A stretch of DNA of 64,000 nt from Ilyonectria destructans (GCA_020740775.1 JAHEWK010000007.1:1178001-1242000), one strand, 5' to 3'; positions 1-12,004 are shown, counted from the first letter of the stretch. Made by a program: numbers and translations. The notes: a model not told the origin generated them from the sequence alone.

Positions 1-651
1 TGCTGTATTGAAGTGTTGGTGTATCTGATGAATGATGGAATTATTTGTTGAAGCTACGAAAACATGGTCGTCTTTTATCTACAAATGAGGGTGAAATGCA
101 AGACACTTACAATCGGCTCGCGAGCGGGGAATGCCAAGACACCCGAAAGGTGGGGATCACGGAAACATGCAAAAAAAGACGCTAACCAAGGGCGTAGGGC
201 ATCGGAAAACGCCAAGACTCCCGAAGGTTGCGAGCGGAGAAGACGGCATCGCCATCGTCATCTTCTATTGGCTGCTTTTTGCTGCTTTTTGCTGCCTGTT
301 GCTGCAGCGTTCTGGGAACGGCAACCATCTTACGTCATTGCTCTTACTCATCAGAGTCGACTCGCGGTCGCGCCAAGGCTCAGGACGCGAAGGATTCCCC
401 GGTTGGTGGAAGTCGGAACATGGCGAAAAAAGCCTCCACAGCCAAATCCCATCGACACCACCATCTCGACGAGATTATTCATTCGGTGTTTGTGCGTTTC
501 CCGAGTTGCATACTCGCTGACTACGAGACAATTAATTGCTACTTGCGGTTCATACAAAATATATAAAATAACAGAGTTCTGAATAATTGAAGCTATTCTC
601 ACTCTCACTCTCACACACTAATTCCACATTTCCTCCTACACACTTGTCAAA
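1..651. other. Upstream intergenic region, no convincing gene
   Basis: Several overlapping open frames cover 64-614 on both strands, but none resembles a known family and they contradict each other. Two imperfect direct copies of a motif reading roughly GCCAAGACWCCCGAARG lie near 131 and 211. The right end is the promoter and leader of the gene starting at 652. Confidence 0.5.
560..570 (+). promoter_or_regulatory. TATA box of the DUF1857 gene
   Basis: TATATAAAATA lies about 80 bp before the ATG at 652. It is followed by a CT-rich, ACA-rich leader typical of fungal transcripts, ending in CAAA just before the ATG. Confidence 0.6.
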
Positions 652-1232
652 ATGGCCGTCATCAACATTGCCTTTACTTCCCCAATCAACCCACCAGGCG
701 CTTCGCCCATCCTTACTCAGGAACAAGTCTGGACTGGACTCGAGCGCAAAGTTCGCCGCGCTTATGAATTCGTCTCTGTCATTACCGCCTGCGAGGTGAT
801 ATCCGAGGAGGGTCCCGAAGATGGCTACAAAGTAGTGCGACAAGCCACCTTTGCGCCTGGCATCCGAAAAGGTGGAGATACAGCCGTAGAGACCTGCCTT
901 CATTACCCGCCGAATCGTGTCGATTTCCATCAGGAGGATGGAAGCAACGTCGCCAATATTGTGAGCAAGGGCCCCGATGGGGAGCTGCTCATGACATACT
1001 CTTTCGGATGGCGACATCCAGATATCGCAGAGGGCAGTGAAGAGGCTAAGAAAATAGAAGAGAATTATTGGAAGGTAAGACGCCTAGCAGTGATGTGGAA
1101 ACATTCCGTATCATACACCTACATGATGTGTTTCGCACCATGTGCTAACAACCCGATTGATAGATGTCTAAGATAGCTGTTGAAGGGAGCATCAACACAA
1201 TCCGCCGGCTTGTTACAGAGGGGGAGATCTAA
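652..1232 (+). CDS. DUF1857 / SRPBCC-fold protein
   Basis: A protein of 163 residues in two exons, 652-1074 and 1164-1232; the intron 1075-1163 has GTAAGA and TAG borders and keeps the frame. The N-terminus (MAVINIAFTSPINPPGASP), the stretch around LTQEQVWTGLERKVRRAYEF, and the ending INTIRRLVTEGEI match fungal DUF1857 proteins, related to AtaD-type members of the SRPBCC fold. This fold binds hydrophobic ligands; some relatives sit in secondary-metabolite clusters, but no such cluster surrounds this gene. No signal peptide or membrane segment is visible, so it is probably cytosolic. The start is fixed by the family N-terminus and the TATA box 80 bp upstream. The ligand and reaction cannot be read from the sequence. 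Confidence 0.88.
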
Positions 1233-1482
1233 TCGAAGCGATGTGAGAATACATCGATAGAATGTATTGCGTCTTAGAGAATAGAGGACGTATGTTAAGC
1301 TAAATAGAGAGTACCATGAGCATATAGAACGAATAGAGGAAATGTATAATGCTGTTGATTAGTGTTGCATTTATGCAGAGTGGTAAATTTAGTAAGTTAA
1401 TTGCATGCCTGTCTAATGTCTATTCGTATTCATGAGGTAAACAAAAGAAAGAAATGGTAGTTCCCCAATGCGATCTGTACAA

Positions 1483-4113
1483 TTAAACATCCTCCACCTT
1501 GAGAACAGGCTTAGGCCCGAACAGTCTTGAAAACCTATTTTGGGGTACGTTTGGCGATTTTGGTAAATCCGCAAACTGAACACTGATTCCCCTACCACTC
1601 CTACTGGAACGTTTCGCTCTAGCTTGGCTTCCAGTAAGTAGCGGGACCGGAATATTCATGTCGTTTCCTGAGACGCTCATCCTGGTAATGACAGTGGTCA
1701 CGCTCATCTTGCGACCTTGGAACGGAAGACCTGGAGTTTGTAAATTGCTCTGGTCGGTGGCGTCTTCCAGACGGAGAACAATCTCGACCGTGTTCTCGTC
1801 TTCGATAACCTTGGGCTGGCGATTGGCAAAGCATCTGGCATGTTTGAAGATAGCACAGTAGCAACTGAGAACGTCGATGGCTGTGAGCATAATTTTATAC
1901 GGCATCTGGAGTTGGATTAGTATGGACATCAGGTTGAAAAACTGGATTACTTACATAATAGAAGATGAGAACCATGTAGCTAACACGCTCATTTTTGAAG
2001 CGCAAATGGAGTTCGTTGAAGATGATAGAATTAACAACGTATAGGCCAACCGTGCCCGCAACGAGGTAACCACAGAGTGCGGGCTGGACGATGATCGAAA
2101 TTGGAAGAATGAAGGGGGTGAGTAGATATAAGAGAGTCTCATAAACCTATACGGGATTGTTAGTCGTGGAATTTGAGGGATGATTTAGGTGGTGCTTACC
2201 TCCTGAAAGACAAATAACTTCGCACCGAGCTCCGACCAACCCAGATTCCAGCTGGCGACGATGTAGGTCATGTTATACCAGATGCGGCTGATCAAGAACA
2301 TATTCCATCTCGAGAATCGCTGTTGGAAAACGGTCATCTCGCCAACGCCACCGCGGCCGCCACCAGGGTTGTAGAAGACAGCGGGCGGCGTTTCAGTCGC
2401 GACAAAGACGGCAGAGCACATATCGATGCGACCACCTAAGCGACGACAGCTATGACCAAAGAACCAATCTTCAGACACGGAGAAGCCGGGGTGATCGTGG
2501 AACACACGGATGAGAAACTCGCGGTCCCAGAGCGAGATGGCGCCGTGCGGGAAGGTCGCGCTGCCGATGAAGCCCGCAAAAGCACGATGGAGGCCGGAAA
2601 TCTTGTACTCGAAATCCTGCGCTTGTTGGCAATAGTTGCCCTTTGATCCGTCGGGGCCGGCGCTCTTGATGGTGTATCCGATTGATTTGACCTTGCCCAC
2701 CAGCCGGTCGCCGACGACGGGGAAATCCGCGGGGAGCGTGCAGTCATCGTCGATGAGCAAGACATGCTGGAAGTCCTTTGCGGCGTAGCAACCGACGAAC
2801 TGCGCGACAATCTTGGAGCCGATGGGAGACCAAAGGTGCGTGACGCCGTACTGCAAACAGATGTCCTCGGTGTTGTCGAGCGGTGTTGGGGAGTTGCCGT
2901 TTGCGACGACGAAGATGTGAGACGCCGGGAAGATCTTCAAGGCTGCTTCGAGAGTTGCTCCGATTATGGATGCTGATCTGCAGCAGGGAATGAGGAGCGC
3001 AGTATTTTGGACGGTGTGGTCCTTGGTTGCGTCGTAATGCGGGTTGTAGTTGGGCGTCGGGTCGCGTTCGAATTGCATGAGCAACGGGACGCAGGCGTAT
3101 CTAGGATAAGAAAGTCAGTTGAGTTCGATCGGGGTTTGTCTGAGCTGAGAATCTCAAATCCGGTGCACTTACAATGCCGCAATGCTAAAGATGACGATGA
3201 ATGCCACCGTCACGGCGAACTTGTGCTGGACCGCCCCGTACAGCCACCACACTGCACCTTTCCAGAGGGGAATGCCGACGAACACAAAGTAAGTAAATAC
3301 CAGCAAGAAGACGTAGAATGTGTCAAAAAGAAGCTGCGCCCATCGCTTACGATGCAGCTCCGCACCCCTTGTCTTGGCCTTGTCATAGACCTCGTAAGGG
3401 GTGCTCCTAAGAACGGCCTGGCTCAGTCTCCGCCCAACCCTCTGCATGACAGGAGGCGCCTCACTTCCCACTCTACGGCACCTCGCAGTCGGCGGCGGCT
3501 CAATTGGGGCAACAGCCGACCAGCGTGGATTGTAAGAGGCACCGCGCGGCAGAACGAAGCCGCTATCGCGCGCGGAAGCATTGCTGCGAGGAAGCCACGA
3601 GTTCCGTGGAAACCACGAGTTTCGCGCATGCGGATCCCTCTCCGTGAAGTCCTGGGGTGCACCGGAGCCCTGGGAGTTGATTGAATAGGCGTTTAGATCG
3701 CGAAACAAGTTCGTAATGGGAGGGTGCGGCTCCTCGGCTGCCCACTCGGTTTCCTCAAAATTGGCTGTGGCAATTTGGCTGTTTTTGCGAAAGCGTACCC
3801 CGTCGTCTCGAGCTTCATCGTCGTCGTTTACAATCTGGCTGTTCTTCCGAAAGCGTACTCCGTCCTCCCCGTCGTTAGGGGCAACTTCGGGACGGGACAT
3901 GGCGATGCCGATTGTCCTGTTGTACTCTCCATGTTGGACTTGGTTGAGATGTGCATCGACGGCTTGCTGGACGGGGCCATTCTTGGCAGGAGCATCGTCA
4001 ACTCCATTGATTCGGTAATCGCGATTACGCTTGGATTTCGTGGGTGCCCACAGCAGCCTTTCGGGAATAACAATGTCCGTAATCACCTGCTCCCTGGGCG
4101 CCTCGTTTTCCAT
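1483..4113 (-). CDS. GT2 polysaccharide-synthase-like glycosyltransferase
   Basis: A protein of 818 residues in four exons: 4113-3173, 3100-2200, 2146-1955 and 1905-1483. The last intron (1954-1906) carries a TACTAAT branch site. After a hydrophilic, probably disordered N-terminus come two membrane segments near residues 270-325, then a family-2 glycosyltransferase domain with IDDDC (first Asp about residue 431), SEDW (Glu about residue 524) and an RFSRW motif of the [QR]xxRW type. More membrane segments follow. This is the layout of processive enzymes such as hyaluronan- and chitin-synthase relatives and fungal Cps1-like proteins, which polymerise a sugar nucleotide and export the chain. The polymer is unknown. 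The N-terminal region holds two copies of DGVRFRKNSQI about 20 residues apart. The ATG at 4113 is the first in frame after the upstream stop region. Confidence 0.87.
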
Positions 4114-4986
4114 GTTGAAGATGCGACAAGTCAAGGATGGTGATGCGGAAACAGGTGTATATAGAAGGGGAAGATGCTGAGCACATGATACTAATCCAGT
4201 ATGAGCTTCCCATGATTATATTAACTGCGTGGCAAAGCTCAAAATTTAAATGGTGAGGCGAAGATTGCTGAATGGTTGGATTAACATTCCAGGAAGCATT
4301 CCAAGCGACGGACCCGAGTGAAACTAAGAACGTCGAATAGAGACCGTTCGTGGCATTAAAGTGGACTTGCGAGCTAACTGGGCCGGCGGATCTGTAATTT
4401 GCAAGAGCTCAAGCTCTAGACCGTTCCTAACCGAGATAAGCTTTGTCTCGTTCTCGGGGGGCTCAACGATCGGACATCATCGTACGTAGAGTTTCAGTGA
4501 TTCCGGTTATGTAGCTAGAATATTCGAGGAAAGCTTATTGTAGAAGAGGCCTGCCCATCCAGAAGCCGCAACCCTCCAACTCACAGATGTAATGATTGGC
4601 AATTCAGATCTTTCGATGCTATGTTCACGGGCGACACCGCCCCAACGCCCCCATGTGTCAGGAGCAGAAACAAAGCGAGCGTGGGGTAGCTGAGTTCAAC
4701 TTCTTCATGGATGCATCCGACTGGGCAGGTGAGACGCGCCTGGTTTTAGGACGGATCAACGGATGTGTGGAATGACTGTTTCCGGGACATCCACAAAAGC
4801 CATCGACTAACGGATGGATCGAGACTAGCACTCCGCATAAAGGCATTGTTGTTTCTATTTCCGGGGGAAAGTAGTGGGTTATCACACAACTTTGCATTCA
4901 TGGCAGTCACTCTCGTCGCCACGGTCTAGAAAGTTCTTTCCTCATGGTAGCGAAACCTGGCCATTAATGAGACGCCACCATTTCTT
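4114..4986. other. Intergenic region between two minus-strand genes
   Basis: I see no supported gene. A CTATATAC element on the minus strand at about 4157-4164 could be the TATA box of the glycosyltransferase gene. The rest is unremarkable mixed-composition DNA with short open frames only. Confidence 0.45.
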
Positions 4987-6955
4987 TCAAATACAGACCG
5001 ATGTCTCTCCTTTTAGTTTCTCACCGAGCTGCTGAAGTTCACCCACCACATCCTCTAAAAACTTTCGCTGCAGTTCCTCATTATCAAGGTCCGTCTCTCC
5101 CAGTCCAAAATCACAACCCAGGCATTTTCGAATAACTCTCGGGTACGTCAATCCCATCTGGCGGACCAGTAGCTGCGCGAGCTTCTCTGCAATGTCATAG
5201 TTTGAGGGCTCATCGCCGTCAATAGTCTTCAAGATGTTGTCTTTCAGCACCGCCCATGGCCGTCCAAAGCCTATTTCGAGTAGTAGTATGCCAAAGTTGA
5301 ACAGTAGGTCGTTTCTTGCACCAAAGAATGGAGCGCATGGTGGCTCGATGGCCTTACCGCGCCCCAGCGTAGCCACAGCCCTCTCCTTTCCCTTGGAAGG
5401 ACGCTCGAGTTTGACCATGAAATGAGGACTCTTCAGCTGTATTGCCGCGTTTGGAGCAGCCAACGCTTCGAAGAACCTAACGCTCTGACCCAAGCTCGAT
5501 TTCGGTAACCAAGGCGTCGAGTAGAATTGCATTATTCCATCCGCCAATGTGCCCGCAAGTCTGATTATGCACTGTCGTGGTATGCATCTAAGCACAGGCT
5601 CCTCCGCGACCCAGGCGATGATATCTGCCAAAGACTGAGAGCCACAGGAAGCGACACTGATAGGGGATGAGTAAAATCGTTGAAGGTGAGCATCTCTCAG
5701 AAAGCCTAGATATGACCTGTTTGTGGAACTCAATTGCAAGTGTTGGAAATAATCGCAAAAGTCCTCGACCATATGAAGGTCTTTATCTGGCCCAACAACC
5801 GTCTGCAAAGTGTTTGTGGTACAAGGTATGGTGCTTTGTATAGTTGGCTGGGTTTGTTGAATCTGGTCGAATCTCACACTCTTTCGAGGCTTGGAGCTGC
5901 TAGCAGGAGCTTTGAGAGAAAACGGCTCCGCACTCGACTCGAGTAAATTGGTAAACTCCTCCATGGCTGCTTTTCTCTTATCATCTGGACATATTGATGG
6001 TTGGGGCTCTTGGTCGTATTGTTCGATCTTAAGCCAGATCGGGTGCTGGTTCTCAGGCATGTCCTGCTCATGCGATATAGCTATTTCGAAGGAGACATGC
6101 TGGGTGGTTCTAGTGTTGACAGGAGTGTCGTCTTCTCTGTGTGCTAGACAAAGATTGGCAATATGACCAAGATGTGAAGAACACGCCCATTGCATCGTTA
6201 ATGTAGAATAAAGTCTCAAAGACGCGGTGCGAATCTGGTGGCATCTTTGTAGACTATTGATAGTCTTGGTAGACTTTGGTAGAGCAATGGACTGTTGATT
6301 CTCTGTGTTGAGTAATTGAAGAGCGTTGATAATGTGGTTGGTGATTAAACAGAAGTCTGTATTGAAGTCCCGAAGTTCTCCTATAGCCTTTTCAATTTGA
6401 GGCTTGTTCAGGCTCAATTTGAAGCGGGTGCGAACTTGCTTCAGTCTTTCTGCAACAGTTGGCGTCTGCAATAAAGAGTTAGGTTGCCCGGTATGACATA
6501 GTAAAGTAGCTTACACTCGTGATGGTAGAGCCTCCACCCTGATTCCGGTTCAAATCTCCATGAAAGGCCTGAGCTTCGGTGTAAAGAAGATTCAATGAGT
6601 TGTTGATCTGTACCAACGTTTGCTGGCAGCTAATAAATGAATCCTTGAGCGAGTCAACGCGATTGCGATACAAGGCGTTCAACGTCAGCCCTTGCTTGGC
6701 TTCTTCTGATGAGGGCTGACACATGAGGTCCTGAACCTTTTGGGGGTCATTGGTAATAGCCATAAGGAGGTTGATCGCATGATTACGGAAAATGGTCCGT
6801 TGGGCACCTAGCTTGGCGTCGAGTTTGACCACCTCTCGCGGGTACTGTTTAAACACCGAAAAGACTTCAAAGGCGGGCTCGGAATGGTCGTAGGCTTCTA
6901 TTGCGAGTGGTATCACAGCCAGAACGGCCGAAAGAATGAACTCGACCCCACTCAT
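4987..6955 (-). CDS. DUF7580-type fungal protein
   Basis: A protein of 639 residues in two exons, 6955-6515 and 6465-4987; the intron 6514-6466 (49 nt) runs from GTAAGC to TTGCAG. The N-terminus, MSGVEFILSAVLAVIPLAIEAYD, and the helical first 150 residues resemble the N-terminal module of fungal proteins linked to prion-type or HeLo-like signalling. The C-terminal third, from APFFGARNDLLFNFGILLLE through RKCLGCDFGLGETDL to VVGELQQL, matches the DUF7580 domain. A low-complexity linker with SSSKPRKSVRFDQ lies between. It is transcribed away from the C2H2-kinase gene at 7299, and the two share a 343-bp promoter. The molecular function of DUF7580 is not established; a role in non-self or stress signalling is only inference. 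Confidence 0.85.
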
Positions 6956-7298
6956 CCTCGTCTGTTTGAGAGGAGAGGTAATGGTGGAATTCAAACTGCC
7001 CGTGGTGTTTTTGCAGCCTGATCCTGAGGGGTTCAGGTGATCTCGTCATCCCAGTCAGCCTGCATATCAGCATCACAAACCAATCATCACTCCAGATACA
7101 TGAATACCCCGCACGAGGCCTTTATCTGCCACATCCAGATTTCTAAGGCTAACTTAGGTAAGGATGGGAACGTTCCTGGCTTGTGCCAAAATCTCCTCCA
7201 TCTTTTAGACTCCCCGACTCATCGACACGACTCTCCCTCAAGTCGACCTCGAATCAAATGGTTGTTATTCAGATTTAACACATGTCAAGCCTCCGCCG
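6956..7298. promoter_or_regulatory. Shared divergent promoter
   Basis: This 343-bp gap separates two genes transcribed in opposite directions: the DUF7580 gene (minus) and the C2H2-kinase gene (plus). No TATA box stands out. A shared control region would allow co-expression. Confidence 0.45.
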
Positions 7299-10200
7299 AT
7301 GTCTCATCTAACTCGTCAAGATGTCGAATCATGGCTGCCGGATCCATCTTCGACGAAAAGCGTTGGGCTTGTCGGCCAACTATTCACAACCATAAGCGGA
7401 ATCCTCTCAGCTCTGCCAGAACAGTTTTATGCAAAGGAAAGTGATTCGGCTCGCCAAAGATATCAAAATGAAAGAGAGCGGCTCTTCCTCTGGGGTCAAG
7501 GTCTCTCCGCGGAGAGCGGGTCCCTGGATGAGCGGCTTGACACATCGACTGAACTTCGGTCGCGCGTCCTCTCTCTTCTTTTTAGCCTCGGACATGCAGT
7601 TTACCAAGCAAGCTTGCGGGAAAATAGCCCCCTGCCTGAGAGACTCGTGGAACAATGCAGTAACTTGCGAAGGCAACTGGACGCCACACAGACGCTTCTC
7701 CAGGACTTCCCTCAAATAACTACAGATCTAGATGCTATGTCCGACTCAGACACGTCTGAATATGACCACGACGATTTTTTGGATGATCTCATGACATACA
7801 TAGATTGTCTCCTAGACCTGGCGCCAGCACTAGAACGACCTGCCCTTGACTTCAATCGAGAGGATCCGCCACCCATAAATGTGGAATTCTTCTCAACCAG
7901 CGATCCGCAAGCCTTGGTTTTTTGTCGGAAGATTCGAGACCGATTCCAGCACCTACCTAAGTTTCTTGTCGAACGACTCGCAGACGCGAATGCTGTCAGG
8001 GCTAACGAGATTCTTCGTGCACATGCTGCCCATGCGGACTCTATCGCGATCGATGATTACGAGCCCGTATTTTCTGGAAGCCGACTGCAAGTTTCCGATA
8101 CAACGTACTCACATTTCCAGTCCGATTCTGTCTTTGACAAGGCGGCTACCATTTTAAAATCTGTTGAACCCTTTTATGAAACAGATGACGCCGATGCCAG
8201 ATCTGACGCAACATTTGCTTCGTTTTGCACCACAAAATCTACTATCGAACACGGACGACCTCGTGTTCCGCCTATCCCCGATCCTATCAACAGGTTTCGC
8301 TGCCCAGTATGCTCTGAATTGATGTCTGGAATATCCACGAGGAAAACATGGAAGTAAATAATAATTCAGTGTTGACCCATCTCGAAATATTCAACTAATG
8401 ATGACAGGGAGCATGTTTTCAACGATCTCAAGCCCTATGTTTGCACCGTTGAAGGCTGCACTCAGCCAGCTACTCGCTATGCACGTAGCCAAGCATGGGC
8501 GCAGCATGAAACTATCCATAAACTTCAGGGAGCGACAACAGGAAGATGTCACTTCTGCACAAAAGTGTGCTCGTGGGCGTCTCCTGACTACTTCAATCAC
8601 GTTTCGGCTCATCTCCGAGAGATTTCTCTTTCCGTTCTGCCGCCGCGGGGAGATGGTGAAGAGGACAAATCTGACTGGTCTAACGGATCTGAGATCAGTG
8701 ATGATAGCGTTTCAAATCTTGCAGCAGCATGTAAACTGCTAGCCGCGGATGTGGGATTCGCTGAGATCAATGATGGTTCCCAGATCCCGGATTTCGTCTG
8801 GAATTCCTACAAACCTTTGATTAACAGGTTGTTGAAGACACACAACCTGGAAGGTATCATGGACTATATGGAAAAGGAGTGCAAGTTTACCGCTAGGTAT
8901 GTCAAGATATTTCGAACTCACCTGTCTCATTTATTTATCTAATCACTCTGAAAGTCGGCCTCAGTACAATCATCGCTTAGGCATCTGGAGCTTGGACGAA
9001 GGGTCTTTGGATCAAAAACAGAGCATCGGAGAGGACATCACGAGGGAACAACTGACCCAGGAGCACCCAGCTGCAGTTGATCAACAACAGGATAGGATTT
9101 CCCAACCTCCAGATGAGAAAGCTCCCTCCAATCCCAAGGGCGCCGAGAAGGCTGGCCCTAAAACTATCTTCAAGACTTTCTCCTCAGACAAGTCTACAAA
9201 GACTGCCGCCACAACGGAACCCCACCAACGCTTCGCCCTTATTCCCGACGTACCAGGCGGCCATGAGCACTTTGTGAAATCGAGTCGCCGGCAAGAGAAG
9301 CTTTCTGACAGTTGGAGATCCATATTGGGCATGAAGCAGAAGCCAGAGTCCGATCAGGACCTTTCGCTTGTCTCCAACTGGATCGATTCACAAAAGCTGG
9401 AGAATAAATTGGCCAGCGAGAAGAAGGGTAGACCTGACGCGTCGTCCACCCTCGTCGAGAAGTATGGAAAATGCCAGGAAGTAGTCGGACGCGGGGCCTT
9501 TGGCATCGTCCGAATTGCGCACAAGAAGGTGGGTGGCAGCGTCGACAAGCTCTTCGCTGTTAAGGAGTTCCATCGCCGACCCGACGAGACAGAGAAGAAG
9601 TACAGTAAACGCATTACTGCTGAATTCTGTATTTCTTCCCCTCTCCGACACCCGAATGTTACCCACACCCTCGACCTACTGAAAGATAGTAAAGGTGACT
9701 ACTGTGAAGTTATGGAGTTCTGTGCTGGTGGTGATTTATATACCCTTATTCTCTCAAGTGGCAAGCTTGAGGTTGAGGAGTCCGACTGCTTCTTTAAACA
9801 ACTAATGCGAGGCGTGGAGTATATACATGAGATGGGCGTTGCACACCGCGATCTCAAACCAGAGAATCTCCTGCTCACTGCCCACGGTAATCTCAAGATC
9901 AGCGACTTTGCTAACGCAGAGTGCTTCCGAATGCCTTGGGAGACGGATGCTCATATGGTCTCGGGCCTGTGTGGCTCCGCGCCGTACATCTCTCCCGAGG
10001 AGTATACGGACAAGGAGTTCGATGCTAGAGCCGTCGATGTCTGGGCCTGTGGCGTCATCTATATGGCCATGCGTACAGGTCGCCACCTCTGGCGCCAAGC
10101 CAAGAAGTATGAAGATGAATTCTACTCTCGCTATCTGGAAGGTCGACGAGACGAGGAGGGTTATGGGCCAATTGAGTCCATTTATCGCGTAAGGACTTCT

Positions 10201-10375
10201 TCCCCCAGCCAGACCTTGGCAATTTTACTAACACAATAGACAGGCGCGTTGTCGCAATGTCATTTACTCGGTCCTCGACCCTAACCCTACCCGTCGCTTG
10301 ACAGCTGCCCAGGTCCTTAAGTCGGAGTGGGTTCGTGGAATCAACCTATGCAAGGCTGGCGAAGAGGTACTGTGA
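7299..10375 (+). CDS. C2H2-type protein fused to a Hal/Sat4-like kinase
   Basis: A predicted protein of 969 residues in four exons: 7299-8353, 8408-8896, 8955-10188 and 10244-10375. All introns (54-58 nt) keep the frame and have good branch sites. Residues 1-330 are a helical, acidic region like that of fungal C2H2/acuF-type proteins; FRCPVC and paired Cys/His segments up to about residue 430 look like zinc-binding units. From about residue 685 there is a Ser/Thr kinase domain of the Hal4/Sat4 type: GRGAFGIV loop, Lys 718 in AVK, HRDLKPEN (Asp 814), ISPEEY and a GLCGSAPYI activation segment. The magnesium motif reads DFA, not DFG (9904-9912). Hal kinases regulate plasma-membrane transporters in yeast. 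The alternative is two genes, but the kinase half has no plausible start of its own and the joining intron (8897-8954) is canonical. Confidence 0.82.
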
Positions 10376-10636
10376 CGAACCGGCCTTACAGTAGCAGGTC
10401 TTGGGAGGAATGGTATGAGAGACTCAATCGCCAACATGATATGGATTGGAAAGATTTATAGAAGATTTCAGAGTTATATGTGTTTAGGTTGCGATAAAGT
10501 TAATTCATCTGGAATTCATCTACTCTCATCCGTTCGTCTATTTCATGGGTGTTTTCTTATACGCCAGAGAACTTCATGTGACAATTAAAGTAATCAAATC
10601 TCTAATAGTAAATAGACTAGACCTTCGCTCTATCTA

Positions 10637-12004
10637 TTATTGAAGACAAAACGCAGATTCCTCAGATATCTCAAACGACACCCCGCTAGCTCGCATTGCA
10701 TCCTTCACGGGCCTAACAGCGTGAGGTGGAAATTTCCAGTCAAATCCTGTCTCCTTGACTGTCTTGAGGAAGGGGAATGTCTGGTTTCGCACTTCTGATG
10801 CTAATGCGAGAAGAGGGTTGTAGAGTTCGGGGAAATTCCCCTCGATGACGAGGGTCTCGATCGAAGGTGGAAGAAGGTCAACAAAGGAGACCGCAGTTTC
10901 CGACTGGCCGCGGGGCCTATCATTAATGAGTTCCATGCTGGCATCGACCAACCCCAGACAACCACCTGCCAAGATGAGAGTTTCCAATGACCCAAACTCC
11001 CTCAATGAAACAATCATATGATTCGGCAAAAGTTTTCGGGCAATCCAGTCGACGATGTGTATCTCAAAATGCCGCAGGGTGTCCTTGCATGGAAGTAGTC
11101 CTTCCGCGAATTCTCGGGGGGCAAAATGGTAAAAGCCGCCCCTCGAGACGCCGAGATTATGAGAGATGAAAGTCTCTAGTATCGGGCAGCTTTCAGCTAG
11201 AGTTTGCACTTGTTCCAAGTCAAGTATGCAATCTCGCAACATGAGCCATCTCAAGGTTCCAAGATCCAAGTGTCTAGTGATTGAGGTGCACATTTTGAGT
11301 TGGAGGCTTTCAAGGTTGGCGGGTTTCGATATCAGGCCAGCGCATGTCTCCAGATCAAATCCGCCAATACGATTGTTATTCAGGTGGATGGCTTTCAGAG
11401 ATGACAGTAAAGTTGGCGATCGCGGCAGTAGTTTACCGAATGGAGAATAAACCTCTATGCTCAGATAAAGCTGTGTGATGTTGAGCAGCTTTGATAGGAG
11501 CAAATCGACAGGTAGCGGGGACCATGTGGTATGGATTGTACAATCGTCCACAGACTTATCTTTATTCCCCATGTGAAAGCTTTGCTCCCAACCCTGTGGG
11601 AGCGCAAGGCTGTCCCTGATTAACTGGCCTTGAATGTGTAGGGAACCCCCTTCCTCGAAGTCTTTTGAACTCAAGGAGATACGCTGAACGAGGGCAGCTA
11701 GGTCGGGCCGCTCCCAAATGGCACAAAAGAAGCCAGCCACCTGTGATGCTTTCCACTGTTCAGACACATAATCGTGATAGGCCACTGGCCTCGCGATTGG
11801 GTAAAGCCTGCGGCAAGTTTGACTCAGAGCGATCAAAGTCTTGGTGTCGCCCTTTGGTCTCGATATCACTGGAAGGCATGGGGAGCCCGTTGCAAGTCGC
11901 TTGGGGGGCGTGAAGTCGGATTCTGAGGTGCAGTGGGCACATAGTTGCTGACAGATGGCCTGGAGGATCTCGACTGGCAGACTCAGTAGTTGGTTCGGAG
12001 CCAT
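10637..12004 (-). CDS. F-box protein with leucine-rich tail
   Basis: A single-exon protein of 455 residues. Residues 1-70 (MAPNQLLSLPVEILQAICQQL, then LIALSQTCRRLYPIARPVAYHDYV) form an F-box with an insertion. The remainder has irregular leucine-rich segments (for example LESLQLKMCTSI, LRWLMLRDC, LETLILAGG), as in fungal F-box/LRR proteins. Such proteins usually act as substrate adaptors of SCF ubiquitin ligases. The substrate is unknown. The ATG at 12004 is preferred over an upstream TTG in the same frame because it begins the F-box. Confidence 0.82.
   Translation of the reverse strand: MAPNQLLSLPVEILQAICQQLCAHCTSESDFTPPKRLATGSPCLPVISRPKGDTKTLIALSQTCRRLYPIARPVAYHDYVSEQWKASQVAGFFCAIWERPDLAALVQRISLSSKDFEEGGSLHIQGQLIRDSLALPQGWEQSFHMGNKDKSVDDCTIHTTWSPLPVDLLLSKLLNITQLYLSIEVYSPFGKLLPRSPTLLSSLKAIHLNNNRIGGFDLETCAGLISKPANLESLQLKMCTSITRHLDLGTLRWLMLRDCILDLEQVQTLAESCPILETFISHNLGVSRGGFYHFAPREFAEGLLPCKDTLRHFEIHIVDWIARKLLPNHMIVSLREFGSLETLILAGGCLGLVDASMELINDRPRGQSETAVSFVDLLPPSIETLVIEGNFPELYNPLLALASEVRNQTFPFLKTVKETGFDWKFPPHAVRPVKDAMRASGVSFEISEESAFCLQ

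Noticed and set aside
64..614. Overlapping frames of up to 172 codons at the left edge
   Set aside because: Three plus-strand frames and one minus-strand frame overlap, with no family features, and they run into the promoter of the next gene.
8899..10239. The kinase as a separate gene starting at 8899
   Set aside because: That ATG lies inside the preceding exon and intron. The canonical intron 8897-8954 makes a continuous reading frame with the C2H2 half.
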